DNA from: Streptomyces zhihengii
Lineage (GTDB): Bacteria; Actinomycetota; Actinomycetes; Streptomycetales; Streptomycetaceae
Reading direction: 5' to 3'
Assembly (NCBI RefSeq): GCF_016919245.1
Contig: NZ_JAFEJA010000001.1
Location: 248,001-312,000, forward strand
Length of the DNA: 64,000 bases
Below are positions 43,112 through 54,459 of this stretch, in pieces. The translations under genes were made by a program, and so were the position numbers. Position 1 is the stretch's first letter; every line of letters starts with the position of its first letter. The notes below the pieces were generated by a model that had not been told where the DNA came from, made no database searches, and worked only from the letters and a program-made list of their open reading frames with translations.

Positions 43112-44161
43112 ATGACCACCGTTCCGCCCGCCCCCGCCCGGACCGCCGCCCCGGGCACCACCGCCGCCACCGGGCCCCGGGCCGTCGACTGGCGCGGGGT
43201 GGTCGCGGCCACCGGGCCGGCCGACCGCGCGGCCGCCGAGGCGGGAGTCCGGCTGGCCTACCGTGCGGCCGGCCTGCCCGAGCCCGGCCGGGTGCTGTGG
43301 GCCGCATCGCCGCGCGCGGCGGTGGCTCTGCTGCTCGGCGGCGAGGTCACCGGGCGCAGCGTGCGCGAGCAGGTCCGCACCCGCCCCTGGGAGTCCGAAC
43401 GTGCCCGTGTGCACGCCGAGTCCGGCCCGGGCGGCTACGCGGCGCTGTGGGCGGCCACGGGTGCCCGGCTGTGGGAGCCGGCCCGTGCGCTGGCCGACCG
43501 GATCCGGGCCGGGATCGTCGAGGAGCTCGGCGACACGCCCGACGTGCGGCTGCGGCTGCTCGACGCGGTGCTCGGCCAGCACGACGCGGCCTGGCTCGCG
43601 GCGCTGGCCGGCCGGGGCGGCGCCCTGGACGGACTGGCGGCGGTGGCCCGGCACGCCGGCTGGTGGTGGCCGTACGAGGACATCGCGGTGATCTGCGAGC
43701 GCCCGGCCGAGCTGCACCGGGACGAGGCGGGCCGGCTGGACCGGGGCGACGGCCCGGCGCTCGCCTTCCCCGACGGATTCGCACTGCACGCCTGGCGGGG
43801 CATGCCGGTGCCCGCGGAGTTCCTCGCCGGGCTCGGCGACCTCACCCCCGAGGGCATACGCGCCGAGGAGAACGCCGAGCTGCGCCGGGTGATGCTGGAG
43901 TTCTACGGCTACGACCGCTACCTCGCCGAGTCGGGCGCCGAGCCGCTGCACCGGGACGGGACCGGCGTCCTGTGGCGGATCCCGCTCGACGGTGACGAGG
44001 ACGTGGTCATGGTCGAGGTGGTCAACTCCACGGCGGAGCCGGACGGCACCTTCCGGACGTACTGGCTGCGCGTCCCGCCCGCCACCCGCACCGCCCGCGA
44101 GGGCGTCGCCTGGACCTTCGGTCTCGCCGCGGACGCGTACGCGCCGCTGCACGAGACCTGA
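43112..44161 (+). CDS. DUF6745 domain protein
   Basis: 349 residues; TGAGGACACC precedes the ATG. The C-terminal half has the block DEAGRLDRGDGPALAFPDGF, then LHAWRGMPVPAEFL and PLHRDGTGVLWRIPLDGDED, a pattern of short HxDG-type words that characterises DUF6745. The N-terminus is a Pro/Ala-rich leader. The biochemical role is unknown. It is probably in an operon with the 42704 gene. Confidence 0.8.
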   Translation: MTTVPPAPARTAAPGTTAATGPRAVDWRGVVAATGPADRAAAEAGVRLAYRAAGLPEPGRVLWAASPRAAVALLLGGEVTGRSVREQVRTRPWESERARVHAESGPGGYAALWAATGARLWEPARALADRIRAGIVEELGDTPDVRLRLLDAVLGQHDAAWLAALAGRGGALDGLAAVARHAGWWWPYEDIAVICERPAELHRDEAGRLDRGDGPALAFPDGFALHAWRGMPVPAEFLAGLGDLTPEGIRAEENAELRRVMLEFYGYDRYLAESGAEPLHRDGTGVLWRIPLDGDEDVVMVEVVNSTAEPDGTFRTYWLRVPPATRTAREGVAWTFGLAADAYAPLHET

Positions 44162-44280
44162 CGGGCACGGCACGCACCGGAACCCGACACCGGCGGCCGG
44201 CCGTCGATGCCGGCGGGCCGGGGGGCGGCAACCGGCAGGCGACGGCAGACGGCCGGCGGCAGGAGGCCGCGCTCCGGAGG

Positions 44281-44700
44281 TCAGCGGCAGGAGGGACAGA
44301 GGCCCCGGTAGACGATCCGCACCTCGTCGACGGTGAAGCCGAAGCGCTCGTCCGCCGGGAGCCCGGTGAGCCCCGCGAGGGCGTCGCCCGCGGGGTGGAC
44401 GTCGCGGATGATGCCGCAGCCGGAGCAGACCAGGTGCTGGTGCGGGCGGTGCGCGTTGGGGTCGTACCGCTTGGCCCGGCCGTCGGTGGAGACCTCCACC
44501 ACCTCCCCGAGCGCGACCAGTTCGCCCAGGGTGTTGTAGACGGTGGCCCGGGAGATCTCGGGCAGCCTCAGCACGGCCTGGGCGTGCACCTCGTCGGCCG
44601 TGAGGTGCACATGGTCCCCGTCGAGGACTTCCGCGACGACGCGCCGCTGCGCGGTCACGCGCCAGCCGCGTGTCCGCAGCCGCTCCAGCAGGTCACTCAT
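44281..44700 (-). CDS. Fur-family peroxide-responsive repressor (CatR/FurA-like)
   Basis: 139 residues from ATG 44700. The DNA-binding domain is [20 protein letters not shown] with [19 protein letters not shown]. The structural zinc site is CSGCG plus CPSC at the C-terminus, and the regulatory metal site HRPHQHLVC is in place. Being divergent from catalase-peroxidase katG it is predicted to be the peroxide-sensing repressor of that gene. Streptomyces furA and furS are usually co-oriented with their catalase gene, so this arrangement resembles catR instead. Confidence 0.92.
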   Translation of the reverse strand: MSDLLERLRTRGWRVTAQRRVVAEVLDGDHVHLTADEVHAQAVLRLPEISRATVYNTLGELVALGEVVEVSTDGRAKRYDPNAHRPHQHLVCSGCGIIRDVHPAGDALAGLTGLPADERFGFTVDEVRIVYRGLCPSCR

Positions 44701-44788
44701 ATCGGTTCACCCTTTCTGGCGTCGCCGGGCACCGGGAATTCACCCGGAGATGTCCGGAACCCGATGGGGTATGAAACGCGCGAGCTTC

Positions 44789-44816
44789 TTGACCTGGACT
44801 GAGTCCATCGTAGGAT
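44789..44816 (+). promoter_or_regulatory. katG promoter with palindrome between -35 and -10
   Basis: TTGACC (44789-44794) and TAGGAT (44811-44816) are 16 bp apart. The spacer holds TGGACTGAGTCCA (44795-44807), a perfect 6-1-6 palindrome and a likely Fur-family binding site. It lies 89 bp from the Fur start and 115 bp before katG. Confidence 0.75.
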
Positions 44817-44831
44817 CGGTTCCGGCAATAG

Positions 44832-47159
<2,328 letters not shown>

Positions 47160-47202
47160 TCCACGCGTGCGGGCCGGCCGGCGGCGGCCGGTCCGCACGG
47201 TT

Positions 47203-47224
47203 CGCGGGGCGGCGCCGCCCCGCG
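47203..47224 (+). terminator. katG terminator hairpin
   Basis: CGCGGGGCGGCGCCGCCCCGCG is a perfect 22-bp palindrome 44 bp after the katG stop codon. Confidence 0.7.
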
Positions 47225-47239
47225 GGAGCAGCACGACCA

Positions 47240-47273
47240 CGGCCCGGTCCCGCGCACGCGCGGGGCCGGGCCG
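47240..47273. terminator. Second hairpin between katG and ferredoxin
   Basis: CGGCCCGGTCCCGCGC (47240-47255) pairs with GCGCGGGGCCGGGCCG (47258-47273) with one G-T pair. It lies between two convergent genes and may work in either direction. Confidence 0.55.
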
Positions 47274-47278
47274 CCGTG

Positions 47279-47497
47279 TCAGTGGCGCGGGCCGATCAGG
47301 CGGGTGCCGTCACGCACCAGGATCGCCGAGGCCGGGCAGGAGTCCGCCGCGTCGAGGGCGCGTTCGTCCGGGGGGATCCGGCCGTCCACGGGCTCCGCGC
47401 GGTCCTCGTCGCCGAGCCGGTAGAGGTCGGGCGCGATCCCGGCGCACATGCCCGAGCCCATGCACATCGCGCGGTCCACCTCCGTGGTCCACGTCAC
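47279..47497 (-). CDS. [3Fe-4S]-type ferredoxin, P450 redox partner
   Basis: 72 residues from GTG 47497. The iron-sulfur ligands are seen in MCMGSGMCAGIAPDLY (C-x5-C) and ADSCPASAI (C-P), with the other segment DRAEPVDGRIPPDERALDAA typical of actinomycete P450 ferredoxins. It is 4 bp downstream of the P450 gene on the same strand and is probably its electron donor. Start choice is uncertain by a few codons. Confidence 0.88.
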   Translation of the reverse strand: MTWTTEVDRAMCMGSGMCAGIAPDLYRLGDEDRAEPVDGRIPPDERALDAADSCPASAILVRDGTRLIGPRH

Positions 47498-47501
47498 CGC
47501 T

Positions 47502-48695
47502 TCACCACCCCACCGGCATGACCCGCGGGCCGCGCACGAGCATCTGGTTCTTCCAGGCCACGTCCCCCGCGAGGTGCAGCGCGGGGAACCGCAGCAGCAG
47601 CGCCTCCAGCGCCTCCTGGAGTTCCAGCCGTGCGAGCGGCGCGCCGAGGCAGTGGTGCACACCGTGCCCGAAACCCAGGTGCTGGACGCCGGAGCGGGTG
47701 ACGTCGAGGCGGCCGGGCGCGTCGAACTTCAGCGCGTCGCGGTTGGCGGCGCCCACCGCCACGAGCACCGGCTCGCCCGCGCGGACGAGCGTGCCGCCGA
47801 CCTCCACGTCCTCGGTGGCGTACCGGGGGAAGCCGGCTCCGCTGCCCAGGGGCACGAACCGCATCAGCTCCTCGACGGCGCCGCGGATCAGCTCGGGGCG
47901 CTCGCGCAGCAGTTTCGCCTGGTCCGGGTGGTCGAGCAGGGCGTGGACGAAGTTCGGGATCTGGGTGGCCGTGGTCTCGTGCCCGGCGACGAGGATGCCG
48001 ACGCAGAGGTCGACCAGTTCCTGTTCGTCCAGCCGGTCCCCGGTGTCGCGGGCCTCGATCAGGCCCGTCATCAGGTCCGGGCGGGGGCTGCGCCGGTGGT
48101 CCTCGATCAGCAGCCGCATGTAGGCGCGCAGTTCGTCCCGGCTGCGCAGGAACTCCTCGGCGGTCAGGGAACTGGTGGACAGCGCCGCGTCGCTCCACAC
48201 CCGGAAGCGGGCGCGGTCCTCCTCCGGCACGCCGAGCATGCGGCAGATGACGGCCACCGGGATCGGCAGGGCGAAGTCCTCCACCAGATCGGCCGGCGGC
48301 CCCTGCGCCTCCAGTCCGTCGAGCAGGTCGCGGGTCAGGGCGCGGACCGCCGGACGCAGCTTCTCCACCTGGTGCACGGTGAACGCCTTGGCCACCAGGG
48401 TGCGCAGCCGGGTGTGGCCGGGCGGGTCCATGCTGAGGATGCCGCTGTCCTGGCGTCCCTCGGACTGGCGGGGTTCGTCGTGGCGGAGGGCTTCGGCACG
48501 GCTGAAGCGGCGGTCGCCGAGGACCAGCCGCGCGTCCGCGTACCGGGTGGCGAGCCAGGCGGGCTCGCCGTAGGCGAGCTGGACCCGGATCAGACCGGGG
48601 CTCTCCCGTGCCCGGCGGTAGGCGTCCGCCAGCCCCAGGCCGTCCGGCTCGTTGAACGGGTAGGGGACGGGCGTCTGTTCGGCCGTGGCCGTCAT
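47502..48695 (-). CDS. Cytochrome P450 (CYP105/107-like bacterial type)
   Basis: 397 residues from ATG 48695. The heme loop is HLGFGHGVHHCLGAPLARLE with the axial Cys, the I-helix is LVAGHETTATQIPNFVHALL with Thr for oxygen activation, and the K-helix ExxR is in VEELMRFVPL. Length is normal for soluble bacterial P450s. It is paired with a ferredoxin gene but no reductase. The substrate cannot be inferred; no biosynthetic cluster surrounds it. Confidence 0.95.
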   Translation of the reverse strand: MTATAEQTPVPYPFNEPDGLGLADAYRRARESPGLIRVQLAYGEPAWLATRYADARLVLGDRRFSRAEALRHDEPRQSEGRQDSGILSMDPPGHTRLRTLVAKAFTVHQVEKLRPAVRALTRDLLDGLEAQGPPADLVEDFALPIPVAVICRMLGVPEEDRARFRVWSDAALSTSSLTAEEFLRSRDELRAYMRLLIEDHRRSPRPDLMTGLIEARDTGDRLDEQELVDLCVGILVAGHETTATQIPNFVHALLDHPDQAKLLRERPELIRGAVEELMRFVPLGSGAGFPRYATEDVEVGGTLVRAGEPVLVAVGAANRDALKFDAPGRLDVTRSGVQHLGFGHGVHHCLGAPLARLELQEALEALLLRFPALHLAGDVAWKNQMLVRGPRVMPVGW

Positions 48696-48833
48696 CGTGT
48701 GTCTCCCTGTGTCGGCGGGGTCCCGGGTGCGGAGTCCGGGGCCGGTGTCCCGAGAATCGGCCGCGGCGGCCGAGGGGGTCAACAGCGCCTTGTCGGCCAC
48801 GGCCGCGCGGCTCCCGGGCGGGCGGGAGGCCGC

Positions 48834-50105
48834 TCACCGGCCGCCGGACGGCGTGCCGATCTCCACCACCCGGGCCCAGGCGGGCGGCGGGTCGGGTACG
48901 GCGTCGGGGTCGTCCTCGTCCCAACCCGCGACGGGGTACGGCCGGGGGAACAGCCCCACCACCGTCCGGCACGGGGGCCGCCGGTCCGGCCAGGGCGTCT
49001 GGCCGTCGGTCAGGACGACCACGACGTCGGGTCCCGGCCGGGCGGCGAGCGCCCGGGCGAATCCGCTGCGCAGGTCCGTGCCGCCGCCGCCCGTGAGCGG
49101 GATGCCCTCGGCGCGGCACAGCGGGTGGACGACGCCGGCCGCGGCGTCGCAGGAGATCACGCCCACCAGGTCCCTGCGCCCGCCCACGGCGCGGGAGATG
49201 GCGGCGATCTCCAGCAGCGCGCTGCCGAGTTCGGTGTCGCCGACGGAGGCGGAGGTGTCGACGACGACGGTGACCCGGGGCGGTCTGCGGCGCAGGGCGG
49301 GCAGGACGGCGCCCGGCACCGCGGCCGACCGCCGCGACGGCCGGCCGTAGGTGTAGTCCTCCCCCGCTCCGGACGCGGAGGCCGCCGAGCGCAGGGCGGC
49401 TCCCAGCAGGTCGCGCCAGGGCTGCGGCGGGTGGAACGCCTCCTCGGCCCACCGGCGCCACTGGCGGGATCCGGTGCCCGGCCGGCCGGTGATGCCCTGG
49501 GCGACCCGGAAGCGGACGGCGTCGCGTTCCTGGGCGCTGAGTCCGTGGGCGCCGTCGGGGCCGAGGTCCCAGTCGCGTTCCGCGCCGTCGGCACCGCTGC
49601 CGCAGTCCAGCCAGGCGAGGTGCTCGGTGACCGGGCCGAGGCGGAACTGGCGCAGGTAGTCCTCCATGAGCTCCCCCGGGCCGAGTCCGAGGTCGCCCGG
49701 CAGGACGGCGCCGCCGGGCCGTTCCAGTCCGTCGCCGAAGACGTCGTCGTTGATCTCGCAGTCGGCGGCGATGTTCATGCGCAGGCGCTCCGCCGGTCCG
49801 AAGGCCCCGGGGCCTCGGGCGTAGCGGTCGCTGCGCCCGTGGTGGTCGCGCAGCAGGTGGGAGACCTCGTGCACCCACACCCCGGCCAGGTCCTCCACCG
49901 GTGTGCGGTCCACGAACAGCGGTGAGGCGTAGCACCGCCAGTGCCGGTCGACGGCCATCGTCGGGACGCGGCGGGAGGCGACGGGGTGGAGGGCGAACAG
50001 CGCGGTCGCCAGATAGGGCCGGGCCCGCACCGCGTACAGCCGCGCGGCGAGGAGCTTGTCCAGATCCAGCGCTCCGGCGGCGTCGCCGGTCACCGGGGCC
50101 GTCAC
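48834..50105 (-). CDS. VWA-like metallopeptidase-type protein (DUF2201-like)
   Basis: 423 residues from GTG 50105, which overlaps the stop of the AAA+ gene by four bases (GTGA). The N-terminal part has VEDLAGVWVHEVSHLLRDHH, an HExxH-like zinc site, followed by RLRMNIAADCEINDDVFGDG, as in the putative metallopeptidase half of DUF2201 proteins. The C-terminal half is VWA-like: VTVVVDTSASVGDTELGSAL and VVVVLTDGQTPWPDR. The MoxR-type ATPase and the VWA protein are typical partners. Confidence 0.87.
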   Translation of the reverse strand: MTAPVTGDAAGALDLDKLLAARLYAVRARPYLATALFALHPVASRRVPTMAVDRHWRCYASPLFVDRTPVEDLAGVWVHEVSHLLRDHHGRSDRYARGPGAFGPAERLRMNIAADCEINDDVFGDGLERPGGAVLPGDLGLGPGELMEDYLRQFRLGPVTEHLAWLDCGSGADGAERDWDLGPDGAHGLSAQERDAVRFRVAQGITGRPGTGSRQWRRWAEEAFHPPQPWRDLLGAALRSAASASGAGEDYTYGRPSRRSAAVPGAVLPALRRRPPRVTVVVDTSASVGDTELGSALLEIAAISRAVGGRRDLVGVISCDAAAGVVHPLCRAEGIPLTGGGGTDLRSGFARALAARPGPDVVVVLTDGQTPWPDRRPPCRTVVGLFPRPYPVAGWDEDDPDAVPDPPPAWARVVEIGTPSGGR

Positions 50106-51352
50106 CGGCCGGCCCCGGCCGCGGCGCGGGCCGCCGCCCGGTCCGCCGTGCGCGACAGGGCGACCGCCCCGGCGAGCTGCTCGACGGCCGCGGGCACGTC
50201 CCAGTCGTCCTGCCGGAGGGCGGCGAGGGTGGTGGCGGGGACGACGACGAGGTCCGGGGCGCCGGTGCGCAGGGCATGGACGAGCAGGGCCCAGGCCGCG
50301 TCCCAGCGGGCCCGGTCGGGGCGGGCTCGGACGGCGGCGACCACACCGTCGAGCGCGGCCTGGCGCAGATCGCCGCGTTCGGGCAGCTCGGCGCCCTCGG
50401 GGTCGGCGAGCAGTGTCTCGGGGTCGGGCAGGTCCATCCGGTCCATGCTCGCGAGGAGTTCGAGGCCGGCGCCGTCCCCGACCGTTCCCCTGACCAGCTG
50501 GGAGAGGACCTCGCGGGAGGATCCGGCCGCGGTCGCGAAGGCGATCAGGGCGATGGTCGCCTCCCAGCTCCGGGGCGAAGGCCAGGCACCGCCGCGCCGG
50601 GTCTCGCTGCCGGGCAGCCGGTGCACGAGCGCGGGGCGGGCGGTCAGCAGCCCGCACACGGCACGCCGGGCGAAGGCGACCGCGCCGGGCAGCTTCGCGG
50701 GGTCGAGCCGGGGCGGTGTGGCGCGGGGCCAGGTCCCGCCGAGGCCGCGGACGACGACGTCGTGGTCGTGGGTCCACTGGAGGTGGACGAAGCGGTTGGC
50801 GAGCGGAGGGCTCAGTTCCCAGCCGTCGGCGGCCGAGGAGCGCGGGTTGGCCGCCGCCACGACCCGGACGCCGGGCGGCAGGGTCAGGGCGCCGATCCGG
50901 CGCTCCAGGACGACCCGGAGCAGGGCCGCCTGGACGGCCGGGGGCGCGGTGGACAGCTCGTCGAGGAACAGCAGGCCGCGCCCCGCCCGGACGAGGCGCA
51001 CCGCCCAGTCGGGCGGTGCCATCGGGATGCCCTGCTCCGCCGGGTCGTCGCCGATGACGGGCAGCCCGGAGAAGTCGGACGGCTCGTGGACACTGGCGAT
51101 CACCGTCGTCAGGGGCAGGTCCAGCGCGGTGGCGAGCTGGGTGAGCGCCGCGGTCTTGCCGATCCCCGGCTCGCCCCACAGCAGGACGGGCAGGTCGGCG
51201 GCGACGGCGAGGGTCAGGGCCTCCAGCTGGTCGTCGGGCCGCGGTTCGGTGGTGCTGTCGCGCAGCAGGGCCAGCAGCTCACCGGCGACGTCGAGTTGCG
51301 GCACGGAGCCGGGAAGGGTGCCGGCGGGGGTTGCGGACGGGTACGAGGGCAT
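50102..51352 (-). CDS. MoxR-type AAA+ ATPase
   Basis: 416 residues from ATG 51352. Walker A is LWGEPGIGKTAALTQLATAL, Walker B is RGLLFLDELSTAPPAVQAAL, and sensor and arginine-finger regions are in VRVVAAANPRSSAADGWELS and LANRFVHLQW. MoxR ATPases usually remodel complexes with a VWA partner to load metals or activate enzymes. It is translated before the VWA protein with a GTGA overlap. The third gene, upstream at 51511-52953, is also in this operon. Confidence 0.93.
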   Translation of the reverse strand: MPSYPSATPAGTLPGSVPQLDVAGELLALLRDSTTEPRPDDQLEALTLAVAADLPVLLWGEPGIGKTAALTQLATALDLPLTTVIASVHEPSDFSGLPVIGDDPAEQGIPMAPPDWAVRLVRAGRGLLFLDELSTAPPAVQAALLRVVLERRIGALTLPPGVRVVAAANPRSSAADGWELSPPLANRFVHLQWTHDHDVVVRGLGGTWPRATPPRLDPAKLPGAVAFARRAVCGLLTARPALVHRLPGSETRRGGAWPSPRSWEATIALIAFATAAGSSREVLSQLVRGTVGDGAGLELLASMDRMDLPDPETLLADPEGAELPERGDLRQAALDGVVAAVRARPDRARWDAAWALLVHALRTGAPDLVVVPATTLAALRQDDWDVPAAVEQLAGAVALSRTADRAAARAAAGAGR

Positions 51353-51510
51353 GGGTGATCACCTGTGGGTCGGTCGAGGGCCGGTGCGGCCGTGGACGGA
51401 CGGCCCGGGGACGCGGGCCGGGGCGGGGCGGGCGGGTACGCGGGCGGCCCGTGGGGGCCTGCTCCCGCGGCACAGGGCGCGGGGCATCGCGGAGGGACGG
51501 GTGGGCGAGG

Positions 51511-52953
51511 TCAGCGGTGGGCGAGGCGTGGACGGGTGCGCGCGCCGTCCGGGCGGGGGCGTTCGAGGACGCCGCGGTCGCGTCGGCGGCGTCCCCGGCG
51601 GCGCCGCCCGGCCGCGGGGGCCGGTGTCGGCACGGGACCGTCGCCGATCAGGCCCGCCCGGTACAGGCCGTAGGTGATCCTGCGCCGGGCCGCGTCGTGG
51701 AGTTCGTCGAGCAGCGGGCCGTCGGGGAGGACCGCGGCGGATCCCAGCAGGGCCTCGACGACGGCCAGCGCTCCGCCGGTGTCGCCGTGGTCCAGCCGTT
51801 CGCGGATGCCGGTGAGGCCCTGCGGCCGGCGGTGCGCCTCGTCGATCGCCCGCAGGCAGGGCAGCGGCGGGCCGCCCAGCGCGGCGAGGAGTTCCTCGCG
51901 CCGGATCTCCGCCGGGTCGTGGTCGACGGCGGTGAGCACCCCGTCGACGAGCGCGATCCGGTGCCGGGCGCCGCGGCAGTCGACGGCATCGGGCCGTCCG
52001 TCCCGGTCCGCTGCCCCGTGCGGGCCGGGCGGGGTGTGCTCCGGCACCAGGGCGGCGGCGACCAGCGGGTGCAGCGCGCCGGGCGTGATCGCGCCGGTGC
52101 GCAGCAGTTCGACGTCGGGCGGCACCCAGGTGGCGGCGTCGGGCAGGACGGGAAGCGCCGCCGAGCCGCGCCCCGGTGGGGCGGGCGTGATCCGTGTCCG
52201 GACAGGATCGCCGGGCAGGGCACCGCCTTCCGTTGCCAGCAGCAGCCGGTGACGGGCCGTCAGCCGGACGAGGACGCCGCCGCCGGGCAGCCCTTCGGAG
52301 CGGAGCAGGATCCGCGCCTCGTCCGCCCAGCGGTCGGCGGCACACGGCCGTCCCCCGCCGTCGGCGGGCGGGAGCGGGGCGTCGTCCGCCGGCGCTCCGG
52401 ACCCGGCTCTGGTGCGCAGCTCACCGCTCCGGCGGGCGTCCCACAGATGGCGGTGGAGGTCCAGGCGGAAGCGGGGGCTCGGGTGGGGATGGGGGTGCGG
52501 TCCCGCGCGGGCGCCGGTGCGGTCGGCGTCCCACAGCGCCAGGCCGATCCGCTGGCCGGCGTCCGCCCAGGCGGGCGGGGTGCGGGCCACCAGGTGCACG
52601 GGCCGCGGCCCGCCCCGCCCGTGGGTCTCGTACCGGCCGAGCGAGACGGTCAGGCCGGGGCGCAGCAGTCCGTCGGGCGCGATCCTGGGCATGTGCCAGC
52701 GGAGCAGGTCGGGGGCGAGATGGCGGAGGTCGTCCCGCAGCGCGGCGGCGAACTCCCTGCCGTACTCCCGTGCCAGCGGGCGGAGCCGGAGGTCGGTGTC
52801 GATGCCCGCGGCGGCACAGGCCCCCGCCCAGTCGCCGGTGAGCCGGCGGGCGGTCGCGGTCTCGATCATGGTCGCGGGCACGGCGTAACGGCGCACGCCT
52901 GCCCAGAAGGACGTGGTGGGGTGGACTCCGCCGGCGGCGGGCGAGGCTGTCAT
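51511..52953 (-). CDS. Uncharacterised protein associated with MoxR-VWA pair
   Basis: 480 residues from ATG 52953, with AAGGTGA nine bases upstream (a GTG six bases earlier is possible). The sequence begins FWAGVRRYAVPATMIETATA and has RREYGREF-type charged helices; the middle contains a His/Pro stretch (GPHPHPHPSPRFRLDLHRH) and the end is Arg-rich ([12 protein letters not shown]), suggesting nucleic acid or acidic-partner contact. No family was recognised. The operon order is unknown-MoxR-VWA. Confidence 0.75.
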   Translation of the reverse strand: MTASPAAGGVHPTTSFWAGVRRYAVPATMIETATARRLTGDWAGACAAAGIDTDLRLRPLAREYGREFAAALRDDLRHLAPDLLRWHMPRIAPDGLLRPGLTVSLGRYETHGRGGPRPVHLVARTPPAWADAGQRIGLALWDADRTGARAGPHPHPHPSPRFRLDLHRHLWDARRSGELRTRAGSGAPADDAPLPPADGGGRPCAADRWADEARILLRSEGLPGGGVLVRLTARHRLLLATEGGALPGDPVRTRITPAPPGRGSAALPVLPDAATWVPPDVELLRTGAITPGALHPLVAAALVPEHTPPGPHGAADRDGRPDAVDCRGARHRIALVDGVLTAVDHDPAEIRREELLAALGGPPLPCLRAIDEAHRRPQGLTGIRERLDHGDTGGALAVVEALLGSAAVLPDGPLLDELHDAARRRITYGLYRAGLIGDGPVPTPAPAAGRRRRGRRRRDRGVLERPRPDGARTRPRLAHR

Positions 52954-53125
52954 CAGCACTCACCTTGCGCGGACGGGACCCCCGATCTGTGCGGAGGGAA
53001 AGGGTTCATCGCGGGGAGCGTAGCGCCGCCGCCGCCCGGGTGCCACGGATTTACGGGCGGCGGCACCGCGGGCCGCGGGGGCCCGGGTGCCGCCGCCGTC
53101 CGCACGGCCGCGGGGGGGGTGCGGT

Positions 53126-54406
53126 TCAGCAGGTCGGGACGCCGGGGAGCCAGCCCTCGGGGACGTCGATGTAGATGTTGGAGACGTAGCCGCCGTAGTC
53201 CGGCAGGTAGGACCAGGCATCGTTGCTGTAGCCGTCGATCTGCACGAGCTGGCCGCGGACCTGGCACTGGACGCGGACGGTGGTGGGGCCGGCGAGCTGG
53301 GCGACCCGGGTGGAGGCGGTGGTGGCCTGCTTGCGGATGTTGACGCCGGTGCCCCAGGTCGGGAAGGAGCGGGTGGCCGCGCCGTCGCCGGTCCACAGGT
53401 AGGTGACGGTGACCCAGCCGTTGTCGCCCAGGCCGACGTTGTAGAAGGTGCCGTCGGCGAGGTCGATGCCCGCCGGGTTGAGCACCCGGCGGCCGAATTC
53501 GTCGCGACCGCCGTTGTACCCGTTCTCGTAGGCCGCCTGCGCCTCCGGCTTGCCCTGCGGCAGGTCCTTGAAGGTCTCGCGGACGGAGGAGGGGTTCCAG
53601 TGGTCGTCGTGGGTGTTCCAGGGGCCGACGTCCCAGACCGGCGCGGTCTCGCACCGGGCCGGGCCGCAGACGCGCACGGAGTACTCGGCGCTGCCCTTCG
53701 GGGACAGCCCGCGCCGCGACGGGAGGGCGACGAAGTGGTCGTTGGGCACGATCACATGACCGTTGGCGGTGGTGCCGCCGACCAGGCCCTCGCGGGTGGC
53801 GAACACCCGGGCCGAGAACGGCGCGGCGGCCGCGGCGGACGTCTCGGCCCCGGCGGCGGGGGCGGCGAGTTCGGCGCTCAGGCCGAGGCCGTGGATCTCC
53901 GGGGTGGTGCCCGCCGGTGCGCCGACGAGCGTGAGGCGGGCCTGGACCTCGGTGACGGCCCGGGGCAGGACGGCGGGCCGGCCGGCGCGCGCCTCGCGCC
54001 ACTCGGTCCAGCGGCCGAGGCCGTCGCGGCCGCGGACGTCGACCGCAGTCCTGGTGCCGGCGGGTGCGGTGGCGTCGAGGTCCACGGCGATCCGGTTCAC
54101 GGCGCGGTCGAGCACCCGGGCGGGCAGCACGGCCGTGCCCTGGCCCTGTTGGGCCCGGACCGAGGCGGGGCGCAGGCGGCCGTCCCGCAGCCGCAGGGAG
54201 CCGTCGGCGCGGCTGATGTTGGCCTCGTCGCCCGTGCCGGCGGTGAGGTCCGCACGCCAGGACACCGGCCCCGGGGCGCGGTTCGCCCCCGGGCCCTCGG
54301 CGGCGGCGGGGCCGGAGCCGAGGGCGAAGGCGGAGAGGGCTGCCAGCGACACGGCGTACACGGGCAGGCGGCGGCGCGCGGAGCGGGGTCTGTCGGTGCG
54401 GCGCAT
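53126..54406 (-). CDS. Secreted protein with C-terminal LPGVPxC module
   Basis: 426 residues from ATG 54406 (CGAAGGAGG upstream). Signal peptide RRRLPVYAVSLAALSAFALG then an A-x-A cleavage region. The N-terminal 200 residues (DLTAGTGDEANISRADGSLR onwards) form a beta-rich region I do not recognise. A DNGWVTVTYLW-type segment follows, and the last 75 residues match the C-terminal module shared by the two neighbouring genes, ending VSNIYIDVPEGWLPGVPTC. Probably extracellular or wall-bound. Role unknown. Confidence 0.75.
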   Translation of the reverse strand: MRRTDRPRSARRRLPVYAVSLAALSAFALGSGPAAAEGPGANRAPGPVSWRADLTAGTGDEANISRADGSLRLRDGRLRPASVRAQQGQGTAVLPARVLDRAVNRIAVDLDATAPAGTRTAVDVRGRDGLGRWTEWREARAGRPAVLPRAVTEVQARLTLVGAPAGTTPEIHGLGLSAELAAPAAGAETSAAAAAPFSARVFATREGLVGGTTANGHVIVPNDHFVALPSRRGLSPKGSAEYSVRVCGPARCETAPVWDVGPWNTHDDHWNPSSVRETFKDLPQGKPEAQAAYENGYNGGRDEFGRRVLNPAGIDLADGTFYNVGLGDNGWVTVTYLWTGDGAATRSFPTWGTGVNIRKQATTASTRVAQLAGPTTVRVQCQVRGQLVQIDGYSNDAWSYLPDYGGYVSNIYIDVPEGWLPGVPTC

Positions 54407-54459
54407 GGTGCGCCTCCTTCGGGTCGTGGGGGGTGCGGGGAGCTGCGCGGCGGGGCGGT

